Assembly (NCBI RefSeq): GCF_028453695.1
Contig: NC_135778.1
Span: 37,313,214 to 37,377,213, forward strand
DNA: 64,000 nt
Direction of reading: 5' to 3'
DNA from: Augochlora pura
Lineage: Eukaryota > Arthropoda > Insecta > Hymenoptera > Halictidae
This document shows positions 1 to 12,547 of this stretch, one piece after another. The notes beneath the pieces were generated by a model that did no database searches, had not been told where the DNA came from, and was given only the letters and a program-made list of their open reading frames with translations. Position 1 is the first letter of the stretch, and every line of letters starts with the position of its first letter. Made by a program: the position numbers and the translations under genes.

Positions 1-1190
1 TAATAATTCAAAGGAAACTCGATACCCCGGCTACAACGTGTAATTGCATGCATGATTTATTCATAGTGGTTACATGTTACACGCGCCGAAAAAAAAACGA
101 TAACACAAAAACATAGTGCCGGTGTAATAATAAAAAGTGCAGCATTCCACTTGTGAACATGCTCGACACGTTCCAGACTTCTCTGATAATAGAAAATCAC
201 GGTTTCAACTTTATTAACAATGGAACCATGAAGGAACGAGGGAGCTAGTTTCTATTGGCAATTTCATTATTGAATAATTGAATTTATTGATCTGTGTGCT
301 CTTTTGGTAAACGACGAATGTATCGGAAAAACGAAACAGAAGAAGTTCAATTGTTTTCTGTGACCAATATGGTAGATTGTGTAATTTTAATTAAATACGA
401 TGTTTCAATTATATATGATTATTCTATTTCTATAATTTTATAATAAGAAACCTCGAATGGTAGAATAAGTTAACAGTGGAATTGTATTTAAAATATACGA
501 ATGAATAATATACGTTATACGTGAAATATTGAATAATATCAGATTGAAAATCGGGAATTAATAAAACAATGTAAATATTTAGTATCACAGTCTTTAAAAG
601 TATCGATTATTGCTAAAACTGCAAGTTTCAAGGTATGGACAATACTTAATTAGTTTTGTCTTATTAAAAGAGTAAATATATTTTTGTAAATGAAATTGTT
701 GGAGAAATATATTTACCCAGATTCATGTTGCAATTAAAGTTTTTTTATAAAATAAGACCAATAAGGTTGCATTTGCAGCGACAAGAAGTATTTACAGATA
801 TTTTGATATCCGACAGTACTTATTAATAAATTATATAATTCGTCTTAACATATCTGCTTTAACTATACATAAACATACTATATATATGTTACTATATATA
901 CGTATATATGTATACGTCACTATAAGTCAGTATGAGTCACTCTACGGCGCATCATTCCCAAAAGATAAAACTTGTACCGAAACAATCCAAATCTTATACA
1001 AGAAAAAGAACCGCGAAATGTCTCCTCAGAATTGGCATAATCGCAAGCCTCGTACGTTCTCCATCACGTTCATAAAGCAACCTCTCCGCTTCTTTGTTCC
1101 CGCATACGCGCGGCATATCCGGCAAATACCGCGGCCAGTATAAGTTCGCGGAATATCCCGCGAACAATCGCGGCTTTGTCATGATTTAAT
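1..1190. other. AT-rich non-coding DNA, no gene recognised
   Basis: The stretch is strongly AT-rich with short A and T runs and TATA-type alternation near 880-915. The only open frames are short and have no recognisable domain. I see no RNA gene or transposon end here. Confidence 0.6.
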
Positions 1191-1980
1191 TTGTAGCTTA
1201 CAACCCGGCGCGCGGCGGGCAAACCGGAATCTATTTCGTTTCGGTGAATAAATATTTCTCCGTTCCCGCATACAATTACGAAATAATTTCAATACCGTTT
1301 CGATTCGCCCGTTTCCGTAAATATTAATATCGGAGATCGGCCGGTGCCGCGCGCCCGGCTAATTTGACCCTGGATGAAATAAAAGGACCGCGGTCTCGAT
1401 ACGCGCTCGCCGGTTGGAAGCCCTTCGGAGCAGGTGAAGCGTCGGGGGAGGGGGAAAGCCGAGAGTCAACACCGGCGTCGCGAGGAACGCTTCTCCCGTT
1501 CCCGCGTCCGGGGAAAAAACCCGATACCCCGTGTCTCGTTTGCGCGGTGTATGGGGGGGTCAAACAAAACATCGCGGGCCCGTGTTTGCCAGCTTAATGG
1601 CGACCGCGGCAGCCGACCTACCCGCGCGCGCGCGCTCGCGCGTCTATCTCTCTGAGAAAAAGGCGGCGCTCGTGTTCGTTGCCGCGGAACACGGGAAATA
1701 AATACTCGGGGAAAACGTGGAACAGGGCTCTCGCGAAAGCACAAAGCGTGCTCGCGCTTTCCCTGCTACGTGACGCGAGGGGGAGAGAGAAGGGGGGAAC
1801 GATGTACGGAGAGGGTGAAAGTTTGGACAGCGCGTCCGGCGACTCGGCAGGGAACCATCATCCCTCCCCCCGGTTCCCATCGGCTCGTAATGCGATTCAT
1901 GCGCGTTAATGAACGCTTCCACGCGGCCCTCGACAGAGTCACTTTGATTCAACGAAGCGAGAACGGGGGTTAATCGTGAT
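1191..1980. other. GC-rich island
   Basis: Base composition switches sharply to GC-rich with many CG dinucleotides, including a CG-alternating run near 1621-1640. Open frames of 70-100 codons exist on both strands but overlap each other and have biased Arg/Pro/Ser composition, as expected when GC-rich DNA lacks stop codons. An unrecognised exon or regulatory element cannot be excluded. Confidence 0.5.
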
Positions 1981-2295
1981 TCGATTATTTCCGTATGCGT
2001 GTTTTCTGTGACGGTTCGAGAGGCACCGGTTGTGCCGGCGAAGCTGACATTTGTTTTCTTTGTACTTCGGAGGTTCGAGGTTATTGGAGACAGTTATGGG
2101 AACCGAAAAAATGGTGGAAGTTTTGGGGTGTTGGTTGCAGCTGATTTTACTTTTAGTATGGTTTTTTGGGAATGGTTTGACCCTTTTGTTAAGGGTAATG
2201 AGAGTAGTCGAAGTCGACGCGACGTGCTGTATGCACGGGTGCCGACTGTAATTGGTATATTATGTTATGTAAATATAATATAGATAATACAACAG

Positions 2296-2545
2296 AGTAC
2301 AATGCAATCAAATACGATACCGTATAATATTATAAAAATTTTGGTATAGAAAAATATGATGCAATATTATATAATGCAAAAAAAATAGAATACGAAATTA
2401 TATGATACAAAAAAATACGTTACAATATTATATAATATAACAAAATTCAATACAATATTATATAATACAAAAAAATGCAATACAATACTATATAATACAA
2501 AAAAATACAATAGAATATTCTATAATGCAGTATAATATAATATAA
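2296..2545. repeat. AT-rich minisatellite, about 38-bp degenerate unit
   Basis: The motif TACAATATTATATAATAC followed by an A-run recurs about six times with small differences. It gives a degenerate tandem array that ends near a short GGCTATAAATAGCC near-palindrome. Confidence 0.85.
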
Positions 2546-2590
2546 GGCTATAAATAGCCCGCAATTATAGCAATTGTTTTTACGAATTAC

Positions 2591-2775
2591 TTATCCTCTT
2601 CAGGGATGAATTTTTATAGTGGGGAACAATATTTTTTACTTATCATCTATCTCATTTCATTCGATAAGGTTTTGTTGGTATTGCTACGGATTCTCATTTT
2701 CTTTACACTTAGAACAATCACAATTTTAAAAAAACTAAATCTACTCATATTTGGCTAAGGACGTAAAGAGGTTAA
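2591..2775. mobile_element. Candidate TTAA-type MITE (weak)
   Basis: A right end GGACGTAAAGAGG is followed by TTAA at 2772-2775. The possible left end is TTAT followed by CCTCTTCAGG at 2591. The shared terminal bases are only CCTCTT, so this pairing is weak. It resembles the better element at 43423-43650, whose ends also begin CCTCTT. Confidence 0.35.
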
Positions 2776-3290
2776 TAGAAGAAAACTTTGTTCATAAACC
2801 GTGATAAAAATTAATACACTGCCGTCTTTATTTTAACACATCTAGCTGTTCCGTCGAGAGCAGAAGTTGAAATATTAAGGCGGAAAAGTATTTCTATTGA
2901 CTTATGCGAACGCGTCGAAGCATAAACGATTAGAATCAATCGCAAGCCGTGCCAACCTCGAATTTGCCTTTAGAATCGCATAGATCACCTCGATTGTAAC
3001 ATTAGCCTATCATCGAGATATCTGCACAGCATAAATAGCACGCAAATATGACCCCCTCGCGTCGCTCTTTGACATCGTCGCCGGCTCCCGTTGTCATTCA
3101 ATATTCATGGATCATTGTCCGCGGGAAGAAAGGTTCTCTTACGTCACCTTCAAGCGAATTACCCAAATAAATATCAAGGGGGGAGTGGGAGGGGACAAAG
3201 AAGTGTGTACGTATAGTTCCCAGCGGATCGTTTCGACAACCTTCTCTCTATAGTAAATAATCCAAAAGACAAAGGAATTCAAGCGGTGTG
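2776..3290. other. Non-coding AT-rich DNA
   Basis: Moderately AT-rich DNA that becomes more mixed after about 3040. I see no gene, repeat or transposon end. Confidence 0.5.
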
Positions 3291-3760
3291 CAGGTTCCGC
3301 CCGGCAATCGATAAGACGCAGGATATCGCTACTCTCCACGGGGGATATAGCTACTCTCTGTCCACGAGGGCCGGCAAACAAGCCCGGAGGCTTCAGCCGC
3401 CGTGAAAGACGCGGGACACGCGCGCCAGGATCCTCGTCGGAAGGGAATCGGTAGCTTTCCATGAGGGAGGGAGGGGGGGGGGGACGGGGTGAAACTCGAA
3501 ACGCGTCGGGCAAACGGACGCGGTCCCTCGGGGTACAGACAACCGCCCTCTGCTTTTCTCGTTCGTTCTGTTTCTCCGTTGGTGAAAGAAACGGGGGTCC
3601 CTGTAGCGAACGAGCGAGCAAGAGAGAGAGAGAGAGAGAGGGAGAGGGCACAAGATAAAAGAGAGAGAAACAGAAAAATAAATTAGAGAGAGAAGACGGT
3701 AGAGAACAAGATATAAAAGGGAGGGGGAGAGAGGGGAAGGGAGGGCCCTAATCACCAATT
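3291..3760. other. GC-rich island with GA-rich tract
   Basis: A GC-rich stretch passes into a polyG run near 3473-3482, then a purine-rich tract with a clean (GA)n core at about 3621-3640 and GA-rich sequence to about 3740. Long frames on the minus strand (3139-3651 and 3393-3758) mostly read through the CT complement as Ser/Leu/Arg runs. I treat them as spurious. Confidence 0.55.
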
Positions 3761-3785
3761 TTGATCCATTTTGGAAAACATGTTG

Positions 3786-3925
3786 TCAGAGTTGCTATTG
3801 TGAATAATTTTTTAAAGCATAACGTTGACGTAACCATGTCAAAGTCGCTGTTATGAATAATTTTTTAAAACATAACCTGACATAACCTTGTCAAAGTCAC
3901 CACTATGAATCATTTTTCTTCGAAA
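3786..3925. repeat. Tandem repeat, about 58-bp unit
   Basis: Units sharing GTCAAAGTC followed by TATGAATAATTTTT and a CATAAC word occur about two and a half times, with substitutions between copies. The repeat carries the CATAACCT-type word that recurs across the window. Confidence 0.8.
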
Positions 3926-4030
3926 TATGTTGAAAACTGGTTCTGCATTTACAGTGATTCTTGTTAATGTGTTTGAACACTGTTAAAACTGCAATAACTT
4001 TTTTTTGAAGTGAATTTAATGATTTGAATT

Positions 4031-4310
4031 TTAGTATAGGTTATGTCTACTAGATCATAGGTAAACCATAACTTTTCTTAAGTTTTGATACTAGACTATA
4101 GCTAAGCCGTGACGTTTATTAAGTTTTGATACTAGACTATAACTAAATTATGACTTTTCTTAAATTTTGATACTAGACTATAACTAGATCATGACTATAC
4201 CGTGACTTTTCTTAAGTTTTCCTACTAGACTATAATCAAACCGTGACTTTTCTTAAATTTTGTTACTAAATTATAACTAAGCCATGACTTTTCTTAAATT
4301 TTGTTATCGT
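4031..4310. repeat. Tandem repeat, about 50-bp unit, 5-6 copies
   Basis: The phrases TACTAGACTATAACTAA and TGACTTTTCTTAAATTTTG alternate five to six times with substitutions and small indels. The final copies have lost part of the TACTAGACTATA segment. This is a degenerate minisatellite without coding potential. Confidence 0.9.
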
Positions 4311-4379
4311 TTAGTATGACGACAGAAAATAAGAAGGCTCTCTACAATAATATTATAAAAAAGACCATTGATTTTTCGA

Positions 4380-4944
4380 TTTTTCCCATTACTCAGATCA
4401 CTGTACAGTGCGGTATTCCCTTATGCCGTCTCCAGAGAGAAATAAAGAATTAATTCCAACACCGAATGATTACCGACAAAAAGGAGGGCGAGTTTGGAAA
4501 AGAGAAAAAGAAGAGAGAGAAGAAAAAAAATGGGAAGAGAAAGAGAGAGCGAAAAGGAGAAAGAGAGTGAGAGAGAAAAGGGGCATAGATCGGCGAAACA
4601 GAGGGCCTAGGGGCCTGGCAGCGGCGCGTCCCCCGCGGAGTCGTAACGTTCGACCGCGCGCCACGTCCGGGGAAAAACGGACACCGGGTAAGGGGGGGAG
4701 AAGAAAAAGGGAAAAAGAGAAAAGGGAACTCGCAACAGTGCATTCTGGTTATTAGCGGCAGTCTCCGGGCCCGTGTGTGTATATATACCTTCGTGATGGG
4801 GAGTCGAAATATAATTAAAGGTTCGCCTTGTGGCCGGCCTAAGGGATGTTTTGGTTCCATTATAGCGTGCTACCCGGAGCAGCCCCTCTGTGTACGTGTT
4901 CCGAGGGTGGCCCCTCGAAACTCGCGACCGGTCTACAATTACTG

Positions 4945-4977
<33 letters not shown>

Positions 4978-5237
4978 ACCCCCCTCCTCCTCCTCCCTAC
5001 CATACTCGCGACCGGCTATAAATTTCGATGCATGCATATTCAAAGCGTACCGCCGCCGTTCCCCCCCGTCACCCTGCCCTCGCGGACCACCTTTCTTACC
5101 GGACACACCGGTCGCTTTTACTTTATGCCCACCTGTTTTCTCTCTGTTTCTACGGCTCTCTGTATCCATCACCTCAACCCTCGCTTATGGAATAACCACG
5201 GAATTATTGCTCCGGCGTTTCGCCCCCGTACCTACAT
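4380..5237. other. Purine-rich tract, GC island and (CT)n microsatellite
   Basis: A long purine tract (about 4485-4585) leads into a GC-rich stretch, a second purine tract near 4690-4730, then a clean (CT)n run at 4945-4974. Overlapping frames on both strands encode Lys/Arg/Glu or Ser/Leu low-complexity peptides and look spurious. Confidence 0.6.
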
Positions 5238-5651
5238 ACAGGGTGCGCCGGAATACTCGTTACATAGAGAGGCCGGTTTATTCTTCTTCGAATTTTACAA
5301 TATTTATTCTATTTAGTAACAGCATTTTGCTTTATAAAATATAAAAGTTTGTGATCGTAATTTATTTTTTTTTTAATATTATTGTCAACTGTGGCAGGCA
5401 ACGCTCTTCTAAATGGTCATTCTTCGAATATGCTTGTCAGAGCAAAAGGGTTAAGGAGACGTGATTTAGAGCAGATTTTTCCTTGGGGAAAATGTCGCCT
5501 GCGCCATCGTCGACGAATTGTTAACGAAAAATATAGACTCCGGGTGATCGATGCGTTTCGATGATAATTAATGTCTTGGACATGCAATTTAGTTTAGGTT
5601 ATTTTTTAGATCACTTTAGGAATCGCTAATTTTTTGGGACATCCTGTACAC
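5238..5651. mobile_element. Candidate short TIR element (TACAGGGTG ends)
   Basis: The sequence begins TACAGGGTGCGCC near 5238. About 400 bp later it ends with the imperfect reverse complement, GGGACATCCTGTA. The ends therefore form an imperfect 13-bp inverted repeat with a TA at each boundary. Ends reading CAGGGTG(T)CCC are common on insect Tc1/mariner-like DNA elements from general knowledge. The inside has no transposase frame, so this would be non-autonomous. Chance pairing is possible. Confidence 0.4.
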
Positions 5652-6180
5652 GCGTTTTTCGAGTGGAAATCTCTCGAGTGGGATGGGCGGCCCGATTTAT
5701 AATGCCCGTCAGCGAGACTTAAAAGGCCCGGGTTCTTCCGCGCGCACCCTCTCGAGCCTTTTTTTTTCATAGAATTACCAGCGGGGCGCGCAGGGCAGCG
5801 CGTCACGCCTCGTGTCAAAAATAATTCAGCGGAGGGTGCAAACTCTCGGCGGGCTCGCCGCCGCGCGGGTCGCGTTAATTACTGCAGATTAATTTCGTTG
5901 CGGCGCGGCATTCCTACGCGATTTCTTTTATCCCTCTCCGTGCTTTGACACCGCGGGCGCGGTCCATGGTTTTAATGGGGGAGTCGCGCGCGTTTGAAGT
6001 CGGCGCCGCGCGGACGGCGTATCGGCGGCGGCGCTACATCGCGTTTCAATTTCGCGTTCAGGCGGATTCCTTCGAGCATTGTCGATGCTATAATCGCGTC
6101 CGAGCATTGTCGATGCTATAATCGCGTCCGAGAATTGCATAGCGTTAGCTATAGTGTGAGTTTAGTAGAAAAATGAAAAG
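5652..6180. other. GC-rich island with exact 28-bp direct repeat
   Basis: CG-rich DNA. A 28-bp segment starting CGAGCATTGTCGATG is repeated without a mismatch at 6073-6100 and 6101-6128, and a third copy starts (CGAGAATTG) but fails. The exact identity suggests a recent slippage duplication. No gene is recognised. Confidence 0.6.
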
Positions 6181-6759
6181 TAAATTATTTGATCAAATTT
6201 TATAGGAAATATTTAATAGTTATTTTTTTCGGTAAATTATACGATTTAACAAAATTTGATTTTTAACCGCGTTGGTTGCAAATATAGGGTAAGGCGATCA
6301 TTTTGATCACCTTGAGTATCTCAGTTATTTTTTGAGATCTAAATAATCTGTATTAACAAAAGTTTGTCATTTACAAAAACTATTTTTGTTTCTATTGATG
6401 CATATTTATTTTCTAGCTATTGTTCCTCGTATACAAGAGGCGAAAATAGCTTTTATAAAATAGCTATATTTAAATATAGTAAATATTGTATATAGTATAT
6501 ATATTTAGGTATCTAGTGTATGAATTATAGCAAAATCACACGCATACATAACTGTTAATCATTCCACGCGGTGTGATACAATTGTTAAATATTTAAAATC
6601 CAATATAACATGTAATAAATCCATTCAGATAAAACACACTGACGTATAGTTCTCGCGTGTTTTGTTTACTAACAAAGCTACCACTGCTGCAACTAAAAAC
6701 CATTAAAATGCTAAAAAAAGAGTGCCCATTCTATGGAACGATCTGAATTTTTTATAATA
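6181..6759. other. AT-rich non-coding DNA
   Basis: Low-complexity AT-rich sequence. I see no gene or repeat boundary before the mariner-like end at 6760. Confidence 0.5.
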
Positions 6760-7478
6760 TTAGGTTGGAAACTATGAAACTGGCGTTGAATAAAAATAAA
6801 AAAGAAAAAAAGCGCAATTTTTCGCATTATTTATTATATTCCATCGAGACAACTTCCATCAGCAACTACAAATTTCTGTCAACGATTGGACAAATCGCAT
6901 ACGCCATTTTGAAAGAAGTCTTCATTTCTAGAGTTAATTTCAAAGTCTTTCATATTATTTTGTTTCTCTTAAAAATAATTCAGAACTTTCGCTCGAAATT
7001 CGAAATATTTGCAAGCAACATCGAGCATTTCTTTTCATTAGTTGATCCATCACCGCATTCGTGATTAATGTTTATCGAAGCTCGAACTGCGCTGTCATTC
7101 GATTCGAGCTCGTGCAAGAAAAGTAGACGTAAATCGCGTTTTCTTTCCATCTGCTTTCGGTGAAAAATCGAGCAAAAATGGGACGCAAATGCGAACAAAT
7201 TTTACTAAACGAGTAAGGAGAATTAAAAATAAAATTTATAAATAAAAATATCTATCGAACTTCTCTCAGTCCCAGCTGAATACAGATTAAATAAAAACGT
7301 GAAATTCATAGTTTATAACCTAATATATTCTTCTTATTCTTTGATACACTAATAGAGGAATTTCTGTAAATATATAATTGCTTAATGTTAATACTTGCTA
7401 AAATTTATAAATAAAAATATCGAGCGTACGTTACACATACTAAATAAAAACGCCCTTTTCATAGTTTCTAACCTAATA
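6760..7478. mobile_element. Degenerate mariner-like element
   Basis: The left end reads TTAGGTTGGAAACTATGAAA preceded by TA. The right boundary at 7478 is its inverted form: the reverse complement reads TATTAGGTTAGAAACTATG and continues with a CGTTTTTATTTA block comparable to the left end. Ends starting TTAGGTTGG with AACTATGAAA are typical of insect mariner elements. The inside is about 0.7 kb, shorter than a full element (about 1.3 kb), and has no intact transposase frame. A 99-codon frame at 6765-7064 shows no transposase motif. An extra copy of the right end sits inside at about 7325. Confidence 0.6.
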
Positions 7479-7625
7479 TATTCTTCTTATTTTTTCATAC
7501 CTTAATAAATGCACTTCCGTAAATATATAATTTCCTAAAATTAAAGCCAGCTGAAATTGATAAATAAAAATATCGAGCACACCTCGCACAGTCAAACAAA
7601 AGCCAGCGTTTCGCAGTATCCACCG
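7216..7625. repeat. Tandem copies of the mariner-like 3' end, 152-165 bp unit
   Basis: The block ATAAATAAAAATATC followed by a CATAGTTT..AACCTAATATATTCTTCTTATT block occurs at about 7240-7345 and again at about 7410-7490. A third, decayed copy at about 7560-7620 keeps only the AAATAAAAATATCGAGC part and a mutated TIR. Spacing of the shared ATCGA word is 165 then 152 bp. The transposon end itself is the repeat unit. Confidence 0.75.
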
Positions 7626-8581
7626 AAATAGTAAAACCGTCCTCCGAAAGCGATTCCCCCGATTTCAGCGCGGTCCTAGCGGGACTCATTTTTTTCAGCG
7701 GACCGGCTAATTCCGCCATTGAGCCCGTCAGAGATTTATCGTTCATTACAATCCTTTATTTCAATACGGGAGCTAGAGCAGATATCTGCCAGGTGCGGAC
7801 GGGTACTAAAATATACGGACATTCAGCAGAATTAATTCATTAGTCTCATTCGAATAGAAGCTTTCTCGACGATTGTCTTCTCCCCCCACCCCCACCCTCG
7901 CCCCCTCCATCCCCTAAAACGAGAGAAGAAGTGTCTCGAAATCGCGGGCGATTCCTCGCCGATCCAAAGAGACGATGACTGGTCCCCGGGTAATCGACCC
8001 GCTCCTCTTCTTTTTTTTTTTCTTTTTCTCTTTTTTTTTTTCGTTTCGTTCCCCGGGCAGAGAAGTTTGCCGAGATGATTCACAGCGATTACGGGCGCAG
8101 ACGACGCCGTCTGCGCCCTTGTTGTAATCCATTAAAAGCACTTTAATAAATTGACAAATATATGAAATATCACACGGTCGGACTCCTTTTGTCTTCTATA
8201 ACGTTTGCATGCGCTGATGGATTCGATTACTGTGCGCCGCGAGGGGGAATCTCAAATTTCATGTCAATGCGCAGCGTGACTCATTTCGTGCGCCGGGGTC
8301 TGCGGCCGACTCCTCCGCTTCCGTATTTTTTTAATAACTTGCAATGTTGGCGACTGGTTTAAATTTACGCTGGATGTCAAGTGGCTGACAAGTAGCGCAA
8401 ACATATTTTATACATCCCTGATAAAATATAAGGGATGTTGGTCGAAGTACTTTGATAATTATAAGGGGCTTGCGAATGTTTAGACGAGATGAATGATATT
8501 TGTATTGTTGTAAGGATAGAAGAGTTCCATAAATTTATGTCTCGTTCCTTAATAATTTTAGGAAGTTGAGAACAGTGCAAG
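7626..8581. other. Mixed DNA with pyrimidine tract, no gene recognised
   Basis: A CT/C-rich stretch at 7880-7915, T-runs interrupted by C at about 8008-8045 and a GC patch near 8210-8320. Frames in this stretch are short and shifted by the homopolymers. I see no supported gene. Confidence 0.5.
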
Positions 8582-8742
8582 GGTGATTTTAAATTCTTTA
8601 GATTTTAAATTCTTTAAATTCTAAATTCTTCAAATTCTAAATTCTTTAAATTCTAAATTCTTTAAATTCTAAATTCTTTAAGTTCTAAATTCTTGTGATT
8701 TTATTCTTTAAATTTTAAATTCTTTAAGTACTAAATTCTAAC
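8582..8742. repeat. 16-bp minisatellite (TTTAAATTCTAAATTC)
   Basis: The 16-bp unit AAATTCTAAATTCTTT repeats about eight times, most regularly in the central part (about 8620-8690), with degenerate edges. Confidence 0.9.
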
Positions 8743-8984
8743 ATATCAATTTTAATTAAAGAGATAAAATTAAATAAAAGATGTATTCCTATCTGTTCGC
8801 GCTACAAAGTGAACGAAAATAACAATTAACCACAAATGCATATAATTAAATTTGCCAATGCAATATTGTTAATATAAGTATCTCCGCACAAAATAATAAT
8901 TATCCAACTTAAATATCTTTCCTCGTGTAACAATCATATTAAATCGAAAATATCGTATCAATATCCTTAAATTCTTTTAACATC

Positions 8985-9012
8985 CTTATCACGAGTACGG
9001 CAAAGGGGTAAA
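8985..9012. mobile_element. Isolated end of a TTAA-type MITE
   Basis: CACGAGTACGGCAAAGGGG followed by TAAA closely matches the right end of the complete element at 33422-33665 (GACTCGTTAAAGTACGGC then AAGGGG). The matching left end is not visible, so this is a remnant. Confidence 0.5.
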
Positions 9013-9199
9013 ATCTCGAACGCCGACTAAACGAGCGGTTAAATAAGAGGTTAACAAAATAACTTCCGTTCTCCCCGCGTTTCCAATCTATTTCTCGAAA
9101 TTGCAGCCGTAACACAAATTTCAAACAACCTTCGCGCGCCTCTGGAACGCATTACGACATATAATAATCAAAATCACGGTTTTACGAATTTCGCGCAGT

Positions 9200-9950
9200 A
9201 AATGAGATGATTTTCACGGTCGATTATTGTTCGAAAAGTACGGTGGTGATGGGGGGGAGGTCCGCTCGGCTCGCGGAAAGAGAACGGAACGCCGGTGCTC
9301 AGCCGTCGGCGAGAATCGGAATAAAAACTTGTTCATTAGCGTGCGCGGCGGCGTGGGAAAAGCGGCGGAAAGTTATCCAATTAAAAATATACCCCGAACA
9401 ACGGGGATCCGCGTCGCGTGCGCTAATAGCCGGGAACGATATCTGTGCGGCCACATTCATTATTTACATTCATAATACGATTCGCATCGTTTTAGAAAGA
9501 CCGGTCGACCGTGCCGATAAAATTGCGGGCCCGAGCGCGGCGTTTTAAATTTTCAGGTGCCCGCCACCGCAGGAGCCGGCCTGCCAACAATCTGTCTAAT
9601 TGCATCGCCGTTCGCTAGACTGCTCCACGGGCAGAACGGCCCCCGCTTACCGGAAATCAACAGCCGGGGCCGTTAATTAATTAATCCGGCACACCCTCCC
9701 CCTCCCTTCTTCGGTCGCTGCCGACGGGATACCGCGCTTTTTTTTTCTCGCGAGCTCGCGGAATTTTACTTGCACGCGGAAACTCGAGGAAACGCGGCGG
9801 CCGCGCGGAGAACTTGTTACCTAATGGCTCCGTTCGACGTATCGCGAGACTCGCGGAAAATCGGCCGGTTTCCTCGAACTTTTGTTGAGGAATTGTACGG
9901 CGTCGATCTTCTTGCGCGATCATCGATTCTAAGGTAATAGTGATGCGGAT
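9200..9950. other. GC-rich island
   Basis: GC-rich DNA containing an AT-rich TTAATTAATTAA patch near 9673-9684. Frames such as 9207-9548 (+) and 9681-9923 (-) have no recognisable domain. The mosaic of GC sequence and TAATTA words resembles regulatory DNA in insects, but that is only an impression. Confidence 0.45.
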
Positions 9951-11874
9951 GCGACGGTAGCTTTGCGTATTTTATGGAACACGTCGGACACGGTAATAAT
10001 TAGAATTTATGCATTTATCAGAAAAATTAATTTAAAGAGAAAGAAAAAGATTTGATAAATTTCGGAATATCGGTGCACTGTTCTCAATTTTTTGTGATTA
10101 TTGGAGGACCAAAGACACTTTGTAATAATTATAGTGTATTGTTATCATTTTTATTAAGTTAATATATGTAAAAATTATTGGCTAATACTTGATTTTTCGG
10201 TCAAGTTACGTTAATTTCGTGACATCGAAAACGCGTAGTTCCCAATTTGTTTACGTATTTACAGAATTTAAATTAGAATAAGATATGACCTGTTCTGAAC
10301 AAATATATAATAATATTAACATATAACAATATATCTATAAATAATATACATGTGATAATTATGTATATATTTTATTAACTTAAAAATTCACTACCTTATA
10401 TTTACTAATCTTGAAAAATGGTCGATGATTTTATATAGGTCAACAACTTCCTGCCCGGGATTTTGACGAGCAAATTGCAAATCTGTAGCAGAATTTACTA
10501 AAAGGGAAGTAGCTGTTTTAAAATAAAAAAAAAAACTTTGCGGTAATTAAAAATTAAAAAGTATGTTAAATCGCGTGATTTGTATGAAAACACGTTAAAT
10601 GAAACCTCTATAATTACAATTAATAAATACTAACAATGTTTCGAAACTGTTGTCTCTCTTATTATTTCAGATACTTTTATATATTCTTACGATTAATAAA
10701 AATTTATAAGAAATTAATATCTCAGCTAACTGTACAAAAAGAGCTCGCAATGAAAAAGGCGCGAGCACCGAATAACTTCGTTTTTTTTTCGTCGCCGTCT
10801 CAGCCGCCGTGTAAAAGATCCGGGAGAAAAATATTAATTACTTTACTTGACATTTAGCTGAGAAGTTAACCGAGACCTACTATCCCCCGTCCCTTCGAGA
10901 GCTTGTATAATTTTATGCAAGGAATGATTTTAACATAAATTGCGAGTCACCGACTCGTACAGAGCAGGTCGGACAGCTCTCGTTTTGGTTTCGAAAACTT
11001 TTGATTAAGATTCTTCCCGTTAAACGTGCATAAATTGTTGATACACCCACGATTTTTACTTTATAAAAATTATATTTATTACAGCGAAATTTCTCTACGA
11101 TTTTTTACAATTTTTATATGTAACCGATACAGAGCCGTGTCTATTTCTCTGTGTCATCTTGGAATAGCGATTGCAGGATAGGATGTCAGAAGTTTAAGCA
11201 GAGAGTACGTAAATGAAGTTCCACGATTTCGAAACATCACCGAAGGGAAATTAGCTGCTGGATATCTGCGAAACTCTGACAGGATCGCGAAGTCCCAAAA
11301 TGGAGATCGCGGATCTTATAATGTTTTATTAGGATGATTTATAACGCGAAATTTTTATTCTGAAGAACCAGCAGCTTTTATACTAGTTTATAAATTTAAA
11401 TAATATTAAGTTTGAAATTATCTTAGACTCGTTAAAATTAGGTAGAGAAATAAATGAAAACAGGCTTTTGTTATCGCTGCTTTCGGAGAATATTATTATT
11501 ATATTATTATTATCATTATTAAATATATATTTAATACATTATTAATATAATACATTTTCGGGAGACTATGGTTTCGAATTAAGAACTTTTTAATGAATTA
11601 TTCGATGGAAATTGAAATGTCTATATGATAATAAATTGTTTAATATACGTGTCTATCTAAAAATAAATTGTCTAATATACATATCTATCTAAAAATAAAT
11701 TATCTAACATAAATGCACAGCAATTAAATATACAGTACACATATAATCATACAACAATAAATTGCCTAATATTCGCCCCCAAAATAATTTTTATTTCTAC
11801 TCGATGCGAGTCGATAATTCCCTGGTACTGCGTCGATAAAATTAAAAAAGAAATAAAAGTACAAAAATTCTATT
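9951..11874. other. AT-rich non-coding DNA
   Basis: About 1.9 kb of AT-rich sequence with scattered ATT/TTA triplet runs (11495-11545) and repeated ATAAATTG(T/C)CTAA(T/C)AT phrases at about 11631-11770. No gene, RNA or transposon end is recognised. Confidence 0.5.
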
Positions 11875-12540
11875 TTACCGATTTGTTATCCGACTCGTAT
11901 CTCTAATAACTCCTACTCGTCGATGCGCAGCTTCTTGGCCGCGAGACGGTGACAAAACGTCCCTCTTCCAGCGAAGAAGTCTGAAACTTTGTTGCTCGGC
12001 GTCGCAGCACGCGAAAATGATCGACGAGAAAAGTACAAAGGCCGCTGGGGCCAACGGAGGCCGGTAATTTATGTGTTTGTCCCGTGTAGCCCCGTCCAGG
12101 GCTATTCGTTCTCGTGTATCGCGACGCGTCGTTGCCAATGATAAAGCCCCTTTCTCCGACTCTGTGCGACCGCCTTGTTCAGGGTGGGGAGGGATCGGTC
12201 GCAAAAGATGGTTACGGGGGGACGGGGGTGGTTGGATTTGTTAAACAGGTCGCGCGCCGGCACGCGGTATTATTTTCCATTACACACGGCGCACTGTTGC
12301 CGCGTCCGCGCGCGCGCGCGTGTTTCTTGTTTAGTCTGGAGAAGAGATATCGGAACTACGGAGACTTGCGGCTCTGCAATTTAAGCCGAAGTTTCGCCCG
12401 GGCCACTGTCAAACAACCGTCCAAACATTGTACCACGAACTATACGGATAATATCGTCGGTATTTGTTTTGCCCTCTTGACCCCCCGTGGGACTCTCGCG
12501 GCTTAATTTATGCCGGCTCGATATTGGAACGATCCTCTTT
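11875..12540. other. GC-rich island
   Basis: GC-rich with a CG-alternating run at about 12303-12321. A 130-codon plus-strand frame at 12114-12506 overlaps a 109-codon minus-strand frame. Neither has a recognisable domain or convincing composition. Confidence 0.45.
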
Positions 12541-12547
12541 TATTACG

